This document shows, piece by piece, positions 6,985-14,895 of a DNA stretch of 18,552 bases. Origin of the DNA: JAWLFI01 sp041685645 (lineage in GTDB: Bacteria > Bacteroidota > Bacteroidia > Chitinophagales > Saprospiraceae); contig JAWLFI010000031.1 in NCBI GenBank assembly GCA_041685645.1, positions 1 to 18,552 on the forward strand, in the 5' to 3' direction. The stretch's first letter is position 1. Each line of letters starts with the position of its first letter. A program made the position numbers and the translations under genes. Under the pieces are notes generated by a model that was given only the letters and a program-made list of their open reading frames with translations, ran no database searches and was not told where the DNA came from.

Positions 6985-7976
6985 GGCACCTCCACTTGAG
7001 CGATCAATCGATCGATGATATCCTCCGTGGAAATTTGCTCAGCTTCTGCTTCGTAGGAAAGACCGATGCGGTGACGCAACACTTCGTAGATCACCGACTT
7101 TACATCATCGGGAGTGACGTATCCCCTTCTATCCATAAATGCCGCGGCTTTCGCTGCCAGGGCTAAATTGATAGTGGCTCGGGGAGACGCCCCGTGGGAA
7201 ATGTAGTTGCCCCAGTCGGCCATCTGATAATCGCCCGGCTGACGAGTTGAAAAGACCAGGTCTAAAATATACTGCTCGATTTTGGTGTCCAGATAGATTT
7301 CGCTGACCACCTCGCGGGCCCTGAGCAGGGCTTCGGGTTGTAAAACAGGCCGCACCTCGGCGATTTTTCGATCCAATGCGCGATGCATGACAACTCGCTC
7401 TTCCTCCATACTGGGATAGGTGACTTTCACCTTGAACATAAACCGATCGACTTGCGCCTCGGGAAGCGTATAGGTTCCTTCTTGTTCTATTGGATTCTGC
7501 GTGGCCAGGACTAAAAAAGGTTCGTCCAGAGCAAAACTCTGCGGCCCGATCGTAACTTGTCGTTCCTGCATCGCTTCCAATAAGGCCGCCTGCACTTTGG
7601 CGGGAGCGCGATTGATTTCGTCCGCCAGGATAAAATTGGCGAAAATCGGTCCTTTGCGCACGGAAAACGCATTATCCGCCGGATTGTAGATCATCGTACC
7701 CACGATATCCGCCGGCAATAAATCCGGAGTAAACTGAATGCGAGAAAATTCCCCATCAATCGCCTGTGCCAGCGTTTTAATGGTCAGGGTTTTTGCCAGA
7801 CCCGGCAAACCCTCGAGCAAAACGTGCCCCTTGGTCAATAGGCCCATCAGCAAACTGTCTAGCATGCGAGCCTGCCCTACCAAAACCTTTTGACACTCTG
7901 CTTTTAGGGGTTCTAAAAATGCGCTTTCTTCGTAAATCTTCTGATTTAATGCTTGAACATCAATATTCTCATTCAT
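6981..7976 (-). CDS. moxR: MoxR-family AAA+ ATPase
   Basis: 331 residues. The AAA_3 core is complete: Walker A EGLPGLAKT (55-63), Walker B FILADE (115-120) followed by INRAPAKVQ, sensor 1 ATQNP (158-162), and an arginine-finger-type LPEAQVDRF with R178. The C-terminal lid (about 245-325) contains SHGASPRATINLALAAKAAA and the DVKSVIYEVLRHRIGL helix usual for the family. It is cytoplasmic and hydrolyses ATP to remodel or mature partner proteins, here presumably through DUF58 and the VWA proteins. It is first in the minus-strand operon, and its start lies 50 nt from that of the divergent plus-strand gene, so the operon promoter must be in that gap or reach into the neighbour. Residue pattern and length are ordinary. 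Confidence 0.95.
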   Translation of the reverse strand: MNENIDVQALNQKIYEESAFLEPLKAECQKVLVGQARMLDSLLMGLLTKGHVLLEGLPGLAKTLTIKTLAQAIDGEFSRIQFTPDLLPADIVGTMIYNPADNAFSVRKGPIFANFILADEINRAPAKVQAALLEAMQERQVTIGPQSFALDEPFLVLATQNPIEQEGTYTLPEAQVDRFMFKVKVTYPSMEEERVVMHRALDRKIAEVRPVLQPEALLRAREVVSEIYLDTKIEQYILDLVFSTRQPGDYQMADWGNYISHGASPRATINLALAAKAAAFMDRRGYVTPDDVKSVIYEVLRHRIGLSYEAEAEQISTEDIIDRLIAQVEVP

Positions 7977-7994
7977 TTTCTCGTTTCTTTATTG

Positions 7995-8002
7995 TACCTT
8001 TT
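7995..8002 (+). promoter_or_regulatory. possible Bacteroidota -7 element
   Basis: TACCTTTT matches the Bacteroidota -7 consensus TAnnTTTG at five of the six defined bases and lies 24 nt before the ATG at 8027. I see no good TTTG -33 element about 17-23 nt upstream. This is the best candidate in the 50-nt gap between the divergent moxR and 8027 genes, but it is weak. Confidence 0.22.
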
Positions 8003-8026
8003 TCATCAGTATGGATTCACAATATT

Positions 8027-8704
8027 ATGAGAGATTGCCTATATACAAAAATTATTCCTGCCCTTTTTGGACTCGGATTTTTCTGCTTTGCTATTGCACT
8101 CAGTGCGCAAGCTACAGCTACAACGGACTCAAGTGCCCTACACATACAAAATATTAAAAAAGGACACATTCTTTTTGTGTTGCCCTCTCAATTGAACAAA
8201 CTGAGCGAATTATATGAGATAGGACATTCGGAATCCCACTCGCAACAGGTCCGCGAGCGCCATCTGGCTCAGTACCAAGAAGTCCTTGAGGAACGAGATG
8301 CTTTGCTCACTGAAATTCAATCTGCCGTCGAAAATCAATGGGAGTTTTGCCCCTACCAATTCCTTTATGATTTCCAGCTGAGGAGTCGGCCGCCGGACAC
8401 TTTACACTCCGGACTTACGCCCTTCCCCGATGAAAACCTTCCCGGAGAGGGATACAGGGTGCGCATGGGGCGTACAAAAGCAACCGCCCATTTCGGCATT
8501 GAGGCCCTGGTCGTTTCAGACCCCCGGGGGCGCGATCTCGAAAGACCCTTTCCCTATTACGTAAAACTCAATCGGCATACCTGGCTCACGGGTTTGTTTT
8601 CCATTTTCTTTCCCTCGATCTACGAGAGGAAAGATGCCTCCGATCTGATCCGACAACTCAATGAAAACTTCCAGTCGTTCTATGAAGAAAATAAGAATCA
8701 ATAA
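8027..8704 (+). CDS. small exported protein of unknown function
   Basis: 225 residues from the ATG at 8027. The open frame extends back to 7793, but that part lies antisense inside moxR; the chosen Met gives a normal signal peptide (about residues 8-28, ending ALSAQA). After it come a short segment GHILFVLPSQLNKLSELYE (46-64), a helical, probably coiled-coil stretch rich in Glu and Gln (about 72-104), then a beta-rich part with WEFCPYQFLYDF (105-116) and a C-terminal segment YVKLNRHTWLTGLF with several aromatics and a charged helical end. No catalytic motif or lipobox is visible. It is probably periplasmic or secreted. It is divergent from moxR and 93 nt upstream of the SpoIIE phosphatase gene, which may have its own promoter. 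I do not recognise the family. Confidence 0.8.
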   Translation: MRDCLYTKIIPALFGLGFFCFAIALSAQATATTDSSALHIQNIKKGHILFVLPSQLNKLSELYEIGHSESHSQQVRERHLAQYQEVLEERDALLTEIQSAVENQWEFCPYQFLYDFQLRSRPPDTLHSGLTPFPDENLPGEGYRVRMGRTKATAHFGIEALVVSDPRGRDLERPFPYYVKLNRHTWLTGLFSIFFPSIYERKDASDLIRQLNENFQSFYEENKNQ

Positions 8705-8713
8705 TTTCACCGC

Positions 8714-8743
8714 TTGAAAAGATGATTTTGGCTTTCGTATAAT
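8714..8743 (+). promoter_or_regulatory. possible promoter for the SpoIIE phosphatase gene
   Basis: TTGAAA at 8714-8719 and TATAAT at 8738-8743 are 18 nt apart, a good general sigma-70 arrangement, 54 nt before the ATG at 8798. Bacteroidota main promoters usually look like TTTG...TAnnTTTG instead, so the match may be chance in an AT-rich gap. Confidence 0.33.
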
Positions 8744-8797
8744 ATTTCTACCCTGAGAATAGAATAGTGAAGAGAAAATCCATAACTTCATTTTCAT

Positions 8798-10078
8798 ATG
8801 AATCCTTTCGCCTCACAGACCGTATCGAATAAATCCCGGGAACAGCTGGAACAGGAGCTGCATCTCAGAGAACTGCAATTATCCAGCCTGCTGAATATCA
8901 CTCAGGCCATTAATGAAAATGTATCCTCCTCGGGACTCTTTGATATGTATCGGTATTTCCTCGCCTCTGAGATGGATGTTTCTAAAATGGCGCTTTTTAC
9001 TCTCGTCGATGGCGAATGGGAAAGTGTAGTTTCCTTTAATGTGGACTTTCTGCTGGATGATCCGGCACTCATAGAAAGTATGAAAAAATACAAAAGGCAG
9101 CACTACATTACCCAAAATGATCACCCTTTACTCCAGGAGTTCAATATGCTCATCCCCGTTTATCATAAGAATAACGCGATTGCCTATACTCTCATTGGAG
9201 ATTGGGTGGGCGAAAAAGATCGGGAAAGCAAAGTCAAGTTTATCACTACGATCACCAACGTCATCGCAGTAGCTATTGAAAATAAAAGACTCTTCAAGCA
9301 GCAAATCGAACAGGAACGACTCGCCAAAGAAGTAGAGCTCGCTGAGGAAGTGCAGCAAATGCTCATTCCTGACAAATTACCTCAGGAAGAGGCCTTTAAT
9401 ATGGCGAGCATATATCAACCCCACTTCAATGTGGGTGGAGATTATTTCGACTATATCCCACTGGGCGATGAGCGCTTTATCGTGTGCATTGCTGACATTA
9501 GCGGAAAAGGCGTCGGCGCAGCCATTCTTATGGCGAATTTTCACGCCGTCTTACAACTGGCCGTCCGCAAACTCAAATCGCTGCGAGAAGTCGTCATAGA
9601 ACTCAATAAGAATATTTTTGCCATTACACAAAGTGATAAATTTATCACCTTTTTCATTGGTTTAGTAGATTTAAAAGCGCGTCAAATTCATTATATCAAT
9701 GCCGGACACAATCCGCCCTTTCTCATTGAAGGCGATACCATTCGCAGATTGGAGGTCGGATCTACAGTTCTCGGCGCCGTCCCTTACCTGCCCATCGTCG
9801 AAATTGGCGTGGAGTCATACAATGACACCACCTTACTTCTGGCTTATACTGATGGGCTGATCGACATTCAGAATAAAGACGGTGAGCGCTTTGAACAGGA
9901 GCGCATTGAAGCCTTTATCCAACGCAATCGTCACTGCACCGCCGAAGTATTTAATCAGCGGCTACATCGCGTGTTGGAAGAATTTAAAGGCGAACAGGAA
10001 TACCCCGATGACGTCGCCATCCTTACTTGCCAGATCACCCCGAAGCGCAAATTGATTCCCGAGCCCCTGACTGTTTAA
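8798..10078 (+). CDS. GAF-like/SpoIIE PP2C-type serine phosphatase
   Basis: 426 residues. The first 170 form a GAF-like sensor region (conserved LLNITQAIN start, later VIAVAIENKRLFKQQI), leading by a helical linker (about 165-190, EVELAEEVQQMLIP) into a SpoIIE/RsbU phosphatase domain. The metal-binding and catalytic motifs are all present: VGGDYFDY (212-219), ADISGKGVGAAILMA (232-246), NAGHNPP (301-307), YTDGLID (350-356) and PDDVAIL (403-409). No transmembrane segment or signal peptide is seen, so it is cytosolic. Such proteins dephosphorylate anti-anti-sigma factors or other phosphoserine/threonine proteins in partner switching; no STAS or RsbW-like kinase gene lies in the window, so the target is unknown. 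The next gene starts 6 nt after its stop, suggesting co-transcription. Confidence 0.93.
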   Translation: MNPFASQTVSNKSREQLEQELHLRELQLSSLLNITQAINENVSSSGLFDMYRYFLASEMDVSKMALFTLVDGEWESVVSFNVDFLLDDPALIESMKKYKRQHYITQNDHPLLQEFNMLIPVYHKNNAIAYTLIGDWVGEKDRESKVKFITTITNVIAVAIENKRLFKQQIEQERLAKEVELAEEVQQMLIPDKLPQEEAFNMASIYQPHFNVGGDYFDYIPLGDERFIVCIADISGKGVGAAILMANFHAVLQLAVRKLKSLREVVIELNKNIFAITQSDKFITFFIGLVDLKARQIHYINAGHNPPFLIEGDTIRRLEVGSTVLGAVPYLPIVEIGVESYNDTTLLLAYTDGLIDIQNKDGERFEQERIEAFIQRNRHCTAEVFNQRLHRVLEEFKGEQEYPDDVAILTCQITPKRKLIPEPLTV

Positions 10079-10084
10079 TATCCT

Positions 10085-10873
10085 ATGAAACAGAAAAGAA
10101 ACAAATGGATTGCCTTTTTACTCGCTCTGGCCTTTGGATACCTCGGCCTGCACCGCTTTTACCTCCGTCAAAATGGACTGGGCATTCTCTATGTCGCGCT
10201 CGCCCTGACGGGTATTTCCCTAATCCTGGGACTTATTGACGCCATTGCCTTTCTCGTGATGTCTTATGACCGCTTTAATAAAAAGTACAATAAGCAATGG
10301 TACGATAAGGGGTATCGGCATCCGCGCCGCTTCCCCTTGCGCACTCAAAACAAAAAAAAGAATCTCGAGAGCGCTGAAGAAAATCTCAGTGAACTCAAAA
10401 GACAGGGAATCCTCCACTTTAAGGCCTATGAGTTGGAAGAAGCAAAAGAACTCTTCCGGCGAGCCCTCGATCTGCGGCCCGATGACATCGCCCTGCATTT
10501 CAACCTCGCCTGCACCTATGCCTTAGTCGAAAACAAAGAGGACGCATGGATTCATTTGCAGTCGGCAGTAGAACTCGGCTTTGACGACATGGAGAAAATC
10601 AACACCCATCCGGCCTTGGCCTTTTTGCGCATTCAGCCCGATTGGAAGGAAAAGAGGGAAGAATGGGAAGAAAAACGCAAGGCTCTGCCCGATCCCTCCC
10701 AGCGTCCACGACCTCTTTTTCAGCAATTGGGCGCCTTATCCAGGGCCCGGGAAAAAGGCATTCTGACCCCAAAAGAGTTTGAACAGAAAAAGCAGCAACT
10801 CCTTCGACCCTCGGATGAGGACAGCCCCTCAGCTGACATTCGGGACAACACATCACAGTCAAAGGGGCGTTAG
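10085..10873 (+). CDS. TM2-TPR-SHOCT-like membrane protein
   Basis: 262 residues in three parts. Residues about 5-60 are a TM2 domain: two membrane segments around GYLGLHRFYLRQNGLGILY and the late IDAIAFLVMSYDRF. Residues about 95-170 hold two TPR-like helix pairs (ILHFKAYELEEAKELFRRAL, then HFNLACTYALVENKEDAWIHL). Residues about 213-240 (LGALSRAREKGILTPKEFEQ) resemble a short C-terminal SHOCT oligomerisation motif. Both termini are expected in the cytoplasm. It follows the SpoIIE phosphatase by 6 nt, so it may tether or sense for that pathway; this is inference from position only. The C-terminal 20 residues are Ser/Asp-rich and probably disordered. TM2 proteins are common and mostly of unknown function. 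Confidence 0.9.
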   Translation: MKQKRNKWIAFLLALAFGYLGLHRFYLRQNGLGILYVALALTGISLILGLIDAIAFLVMSYDRFNKKYNKQWYDKGYRHPRRFPLRTQNKKKNLESAEENLSELKRQGILHFKAYELEEAKELFRRALDLRPDDIALHFNLACTYALVENKEDAWIHLQSAVELGFDDMEKINTHPALAFLRIQPDWKEKREEWEEKRKALPDPSQRPRPLFQQLGALSRAREKGILTPKEFEQKKQQLLRPSDEDSPSADIRDNTSQSKGR

Positions 10874-11100
10874 GAGAATTTTTTTGAGATGATTAGAGGT
10901 TTTCGAATGAGATGGAGCCTGCAGGCGGCCACGAGGGCCACTTCTGCAGGAAATAAAAGGCTTGTTATCGCGCGTAGCGAATGTGGACCTTCGGGGTTGC
11001 GTTTTTTACTCCAAAGGCCTGAAGACTGTTCTGTTATCCTTCGCCCGTTCAGCGCTTTTGTATGCTTTTTTTTTCGATAGAGTCGAATTACCATCGATTC
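10874..11100. other. gene-free stretch with an imperfect hairpin; possible second repeat type
   Basis: No convincing gene. The 473-nt gap runs 10874-11346 and contains repeat copy 2 in its second half. In the first half CCTGCAG (10918-10924) and CTGCAGG (10944-10950) form an arm pair, with inner GGCC (10927-10930) and GGCC (10936-10939) able to pair inside it. Several overlapping short open frames cross the region on both strands without protein-like features. The GC-rich, structured character is like an intergenic repeat or the remains of one. A T-run (11067-11075) lies downstream of no clear stem. Between 11226 and 11346 I see only weak, imperfect inverted repeats (near 11276-11301). Confidence 0.5.
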
Positions 11101-11225
11101 GCGTCAGCGATGAGAAAGGCCAGCCGCCGTTCGGCGGCTGGGTCCAAGCCCTCCCGCCAGGGAGGCGCAGGACCGATAGCCTGGATCGTAGCGACCCCCG
11201 CTCCATTCTGGGGCGGGGGTGACGC
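11101..11225 (+). repeat. structured repeat element, copy 2 (125 bp)
   Basis: Same element as 1278-1399, in opposite orientation, again starting GCGTCA and ending TGACGC. Hairpin A: 11120-11141 with an identical 9-bp stem but loop GTTC instead of GCTC. Hairpin B: outer GGTCC 11141-11145 with GGACC 11170-11174, inner CCTCCC 11150-11155 with GGGAGG 11160-11165, all Watson-Crick. Hairpin C: 11194-11220, a 12-bp stem with one T-G pair and a 3-nt loop. The segment between B and C (GATAGCCTGGATCGTAGCGA, 11175-11194) is nearly identical to copy 1. The element lies 227 nt downstream of the TM2-TPR gene in its sense direction and in the 3' region of the convergent aminopeptidase gene. No target-site duplication is evident. 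Confidence 0.85.
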
Positions 11226-11346
11226 CCAAATTCCTAAAAAAATATAGAACCCAATCAAGGTAGAAGAAGGTGAAGAGGGCCTCTGTACGATGCCCTTCCA
11301 CAGACTGGATAGTCCCTATATTCTTCCGACCATTGACTGACGGCCT

Positions 11347-13137
11347 CTACAAAATCGCGGAGCACTGCGGATTGAGCCAGTCGCGCTCCTCCTCGGTGAG
11401 CTGGGGCGACAGGGCGTGAAATACGCGCTCGTGATACTCGTTCAACCACTTTTTCTCGGTCGGGGTCAAGCTCTGAATATCGATCAATTCTTTGCTGATG
11501 GGATAGAGGGTCAAATCCTCGAAACAGAGGAATTTTTCCGATTCGTGATCGCCTCCCTTCTGCACAGCCAAAATGAGGTTTTCTATGCGAATGCCGTACT
11601 CGCCGGCCTTGTAATATCCGGGCTCGTTGGAGGAAAACATCCCCTGGCGAATGACGCTGGTGCCGCGCTCGGATAAATTGGGGACAAAGCCCTGGGGCGG
11701 CTCGTGTACATTGAGGAAAAAGCCCACGCCGTGACCGGTGCCGTGACCGTAATTCAAACTGGCTTCCCACAAATACTGGCGCGCCAACACGTCTAATTGA
11801 ACGCCGCGGGTGCCCTCGGGAAAGACAGCGCGGGCCAATGCAATATGCCCTTTCAATACCCTGGTGTAGTTCTCCTTGACTTCCTCTGAGACATCGCCAA
11901 GGGCAAAGGTGCGGGTGATGTCGGTGGTGCCGTCTAAATACTGCCCGCCGGAATCCACCAATAATACGCCCTCATTGTGGATCAAGGACTGCTTTTCTTC
12001 CGTAGCGCGATAGTGAACGATGGCTCCATTACTGCGATAGCCTACGATCGCGTCAAAACTCTCGCCGCGATACAGCTTTTGCTCCGAGCGGAAGTGCGCC
12101 AACTGCTTGGCTACTTCGGTTTCTTTGACGGGCCGCTGCTTGAGTTGTTGCTCCAACCATCGAAACGTCCGAACGAGGGCCACGCCGTCTTTAACCATGG
12201 CATGTCGAATATGACTGACTTCGGTCTCATTCTTGATGGCTTTCATGCCCCGCACGGGCGCCTTTTTTTCGAGATGTCCTTCTCCGGACAAGGCCTCAAA
12301 CTCCGCTCGTGAATTGAGTTGGGGATCGAGCCAGAGCTGCATTTCTTTGGAACACTCGGCCAGATGGTCGAAAGCGCTGTCATACGGACGGACTATCACC
12401 TGGGCGGCGCTCAAATCTTCTGCTAACTCCGAGTTGACTTTGTCCGGTCCAACGAATAAATAATGGGTGTCCCGACTCACCAATAAATAGGAGTAAAACA
12501 GGGGATTTAAGGGCACATCGGTACCGCGCAAATTCAACAGCCAGGCAATATCATCCAATCCGGACAGCCACAAGCCATCCACCTCTTCTTCGCGCAGGAG
12601 TTGTTGGATGCGCATAAGTTTTTGCTCGCGGCTCTCTCCGGCATAATTCACTGGAAAGTCCTCAATCGCCGCATTGGAAATCGGTGGCCGGTCGGTCCAT
12701 ATTTCGCCAATGAGGTCGCGGTCGGTATCGAGCTTGAATTGAGTGCCGCTCAGCACCGACTCCATTTTTCTCACGGCCTTTTCGGTAAATAATCGCCCGT
12801 CGCAAGCTATAGTAGATCCCTGAGGCAATTGATCAATGAGCCAATGCATATACCAGGCCAACCGGCTGCCATCCATTTTGTGCAATTGTCCGCCGGCCGC
12901 TTTTAGCTCATCCGGCGCCTGCAAATAATAACGGCTGTCGGTCCACAAGCCCAAATGGCCCGGCGTCACCACTACGGTTCCGGCCGATCCGCTAAATCCC
13001 GAAATCCACTCTCGTGACTGCCAGTATTCGGCGACGTATTCTCCCTGATGAGGGTCTGAAGAGGGAATAATATAGGCCGCAATATCGCCCGCCTGCATCG
13101 CCTCTCTCAATTGTGCTATCCGTTCCTGCTGTGTCAT
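11347..13137 (-). CDS. Xaa-Pro aminopeptidase (aminopeptidase P, M24B, three-domain type)
   Basis: 596 residues, the long XPNPEP1-like form rather than the shorter E. coli PepP form. Two creatinase-type N-terminal domains (about 1-160 and 165-300) precede the pita-bread catalytic domain (about 305-535) and a C-terminal M24_C region ending LNPQCSAIL. The five metal ligands are recognisable: D395 in LLVDSGGQY, D406 in GTTDITRT, H469 in GTGHGVGF, E505 in SNEPGYY and E519 in GIRIENL. It should remove N-terminal residues preceding proline from peptides, with a dinuclear metal centre (Mn in relatives). No signal peptide is seen, so it is cytosolic. It is monocistronic on the minus strand, convergent with the TM2 gene and divergent from rpoN across a 204-nt gap. 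Nothing is missing or truncated. Confidence 0.96.
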   Translation of the reverse strand: MTQQERIAQLREAMQAGDIAAYIIPSSDPHQGEYVAEYWQSREWISGFSGSAGTVVVTPGHLGLWTDSRYYLQAPDELKAAGGQLHKMDGSRLAWYMHWLIDQLPQGSTIACDGRLFTEKAVRKMESVLSGTQFKLDTDRDLIGEIWTDRPPISNAAIEDFPVNYAGESREQKLMRIQQLLREEEVDGLWLSGLDDIAWLLNLRGTDVPLNPLFYSYLLVSRDTHYLFVGPDKVNSELAEDLSAAQVIVRPYDSAFDHLAECSKEMQLWLDPQLNSRAEFEALSGEGHLEKKAPVRGMKAIKNETEVSHIRHAMVKDGVALVRTFRWLEQQLKQRPVKETEVAKQLAHFRSEQKLYRGESFDAIVGYRSNGAIVHYRATEEKQSLIHNEGVLLVDSGGQYLDGTTDITRTFALGDVSEEVKENYTRVLKGHIALARAVFPEGTRGVQLDVLARQYLWEASLNYGHGTGHGVGFFLNVHEPPQGFVPNLSERGTSVIRQGMFSSNEPGYYKAGEYGIRIENLILAVQKGGDHESEKFLCFEDLTLYPISKELIDIQSLTPTEKKWLNEYHERVFHALSPQLTEEERDWLNPQCSAIL

Positions 13138-13167
13138 ATTTTATTCTAAGTTTAGATTGTTATATTA

Positions 13168-13196
13168 TTTGTTTTCGTAATGTATTCGTATCTTGG
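13168..13196 (+). promoter_or_regulatory. possible promoter for rpoN
   Basis: TTTG at 13168-13171 and TATCTTGG at 13189-13196 are separated by 17 nt. This is close to the Bacteroidota -33/-7 pattern TTTG...TAnnTTTG, with one mismatch in the -7. It would give an rpoN leader of about 140 nt. The rest of the 204-nt gap shows nothing I can name. Confidence 0.3.
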
Positions 13197-13341
13197 TGGC
13201 TGGAATCCCTTTGGTCTTCGCTCTCATAATTCATGGGTTCACGAAGATACGTCTTTCAATGAAATGGCAAAAAAGACATAGGTTTACAGGAGATTCTTTT
13301 ATCTTGTCACAAGGTTTTACAAGAACTCGCAGAGAGTAATT

Positions 13342-14832
13342 ATGGTCGATATAAGGCAAAGGCTGTCGCAAAAACAGACACAAAAGTTGTCCCCACAGCA
13401 GATTCAGTTAATGAAACTGCTGCAGGTACCCACTTATGCCCTGGAACAGCGCATACAAGAGGAGCTGGAAATCAATCCGGCCCTGGAGGAAGATGTGCAG
13501 ACGGCGGATGAATCTCTTGATGATCTCGATGGGGAAGACAGTGCGGAGGAGGAGTTCGAATTGGACGATTATCTGGAAGAATACATGGAAGACGATCCCA
13601 CCTCCTACAATCAGTCCAGCAGTACCGGCGGAGGGCTGACGGAGGAGGATCGACGCAAAATGGCGGTCGCTGAAGATGGTTTTAGCGACCATCTCGAGGA
13701 GCAACTGGCGATGCAGCGCCTGAAAAGCGAGCGAAAACAGCTCATTGCCCGGCAAATTATCGGTAGTCTGGATGAGGATGGATATCTGCGACGGGAAATT
13801 TTTTCCATTACTGACGATCTGTTGTTTGCACAAAATATTGATGCCACACAAGAAGAGGTTTTGGAAGTGTTGGAGGTCATTCAGCAATTTGATCCCCCGG
13901 GCGTCGGGGCGCGCTCCCTGCAAGAGTGTCTGGTCATTCAGGTGGATCAGTACATCGAAAAGCTGGACGGAGATCCGGAGCCCGAAGTAAAACTCGCGCG
14001 GGTATTGCTGGCCGATCATTTCGATGCCTTTTCAAAAAAGCACTATTCCAAATTGCTCAAACAACTGGAATGCTCCGAGGAGGACCTCAAAGCGGCCATA
14101 GATTATGTCACCACCCTCAATCCGCGCCCGGCAAGTTCTTTTTCTACCGGCAGAGCGTCTTTGCAAGATCAGTATATCGTACCCGATTTTATCGTGGAAA
14201 ATAAAGATGGAGAATTGGTTCTCACGCTCAATTCGATGAATGCCCCTGAATTGCAGGTCAATTTCCAATACCAGCAAATGCTGCGCACCTACAAAGATCA
14301 GGACAAAGCCGAGGGCAAGCCCAAGAAAAAGCAAAAGGAAGCCGCGCTCTTTATCAAACAGAAAATCGACTCCGCCCGCTGGTTCATCGATGCCATCCAA
14401 CAACGGCAGCAAACCATGTACAAAACGATGTACGCCATTCTCCAGTACCAGCAGGAATTCTTCCTAACCGGTGACGAAAGCCGCATCAAACCGATGATTC
14501 TCAAAGATATTTCCGAGGTCACCGGGCTGGATATCTCCACCATCTCACGAGTCGCTTCTGCCAAATACGTGCAAACCGAATTTGGCACGAAACTCCTCAA
14601 AGAATTTTTCTCCGAATCCATGCAAAACAGCGATGGCGAGGAAATCAGCACCCTCGAAATCAAACACGCCCTGCAGGAAATCGTAGAGAAGGAAGACAAG
14701 CGCAAGCCGCTGTCAGATCAAAAACTCATGAAAACCCTGGCAGAAAAGGGCTATAATGTAGCGCGGCGAACGGTGGCAAAATACCGCGAACAATTGAGTA
14801 TCCCCGTTGCTCGCCTACGCAAGGAATTGTAA
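13342..14832 (+). CDS. rpoN: RNA polymerase sigma-54 factor
   Basis: 496 residues. Region I is at the N-terminus: QKQTQKLSPQQIQLMKLLQV (10-29), then LEQRIQEELEINPALEE (34-50), the part that contacts activators and the -12 promoter. Residues about 51-100 are the acidic region II. The core-binding domain follows, with QIIGSLDEDGYLRRE (138-152) and FDPPGVGARSLQECL. Next is the helix-turn-helix region (ISEVTGLDISTISRVASAKY). The RpoN box ARRTVAKYRE (474-483), which reads the -24 element, is intact near the C-terminus. It directs transcription from -24/-12 promoters and needs an AAA+ activator, none of which is encoded here. No clear TGGCAC-N5-TTGC site was found in the gaps of this window. The ATG at 13342 gives the usual start. 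Confidence 0.97.
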   Translation: MVDIRQRLSQKQTQKLSPQQIQLMKLLQVPTYALEQRIQEELEINPALEEDVQTADESLDDLDGEDSAEEEFELDDYLEEYMEDDPTSYNQSSSTGGGLTEEDRRKMAVAEDGFSDHLEEQLAMQRLKSERKQLIARQIIGSLDEDGYLRREIFSITDDLLFAQNIDATQEEVLEVLEVIQQFDPPGVGARSLQECLVIQVDQYIEKLDGDPEPEVKLARVLLADHFDAFSKKHYSKLLKQLECSEEDLKAAIDYVTTLNPRPASSFSTGRASLQDQYIVPDFIVENKDGELVLTLNSMNAPELQVNFQYQQMLRTYKDQDKAEGKPKKKQKEAALFIKQKIDSARWFIDAIQQRQQTMYKTMYAILQYQQEFFLTGDESRIKPMILKDISEVTGLDISTISRVASAKYVQTEFGTKLLKEFFSESMQNSDGEEISTLEIKHALQEIVEKEDKRKPLSDQKLMKTLAEKGYNVARRTVAKYREQLSIPVARLRKEL

Positions 14833-14895
14833 ACATTTGCAGCGATCTTTGCGTTTTCCCTTTCTCTGTCCATCAATAAAAAACACGCCGTCTTT

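Noticed and set aside
7793..8026. Upstream extension of the 8027 gene
   Set aside because: It lies antisense within moxR and would place the evident signal peptide in the middle of the protein.
11255..11770. 171-codon minus-strand frame overlapping the aminopeptidase gene
   Set aside because: It is an Arg/His/Ser-rich shadow in another frame of a gene with all catalytic residues; it is not evidence of a frameshift in the aminopeptidase.
13138..13341. Sigma-54 (-24/-12) promoter near rpoN
   Set aside because: The nearest TGGCA (about 13265) is followed by an A-run without a TTGC-type -12 element at the required spacing.
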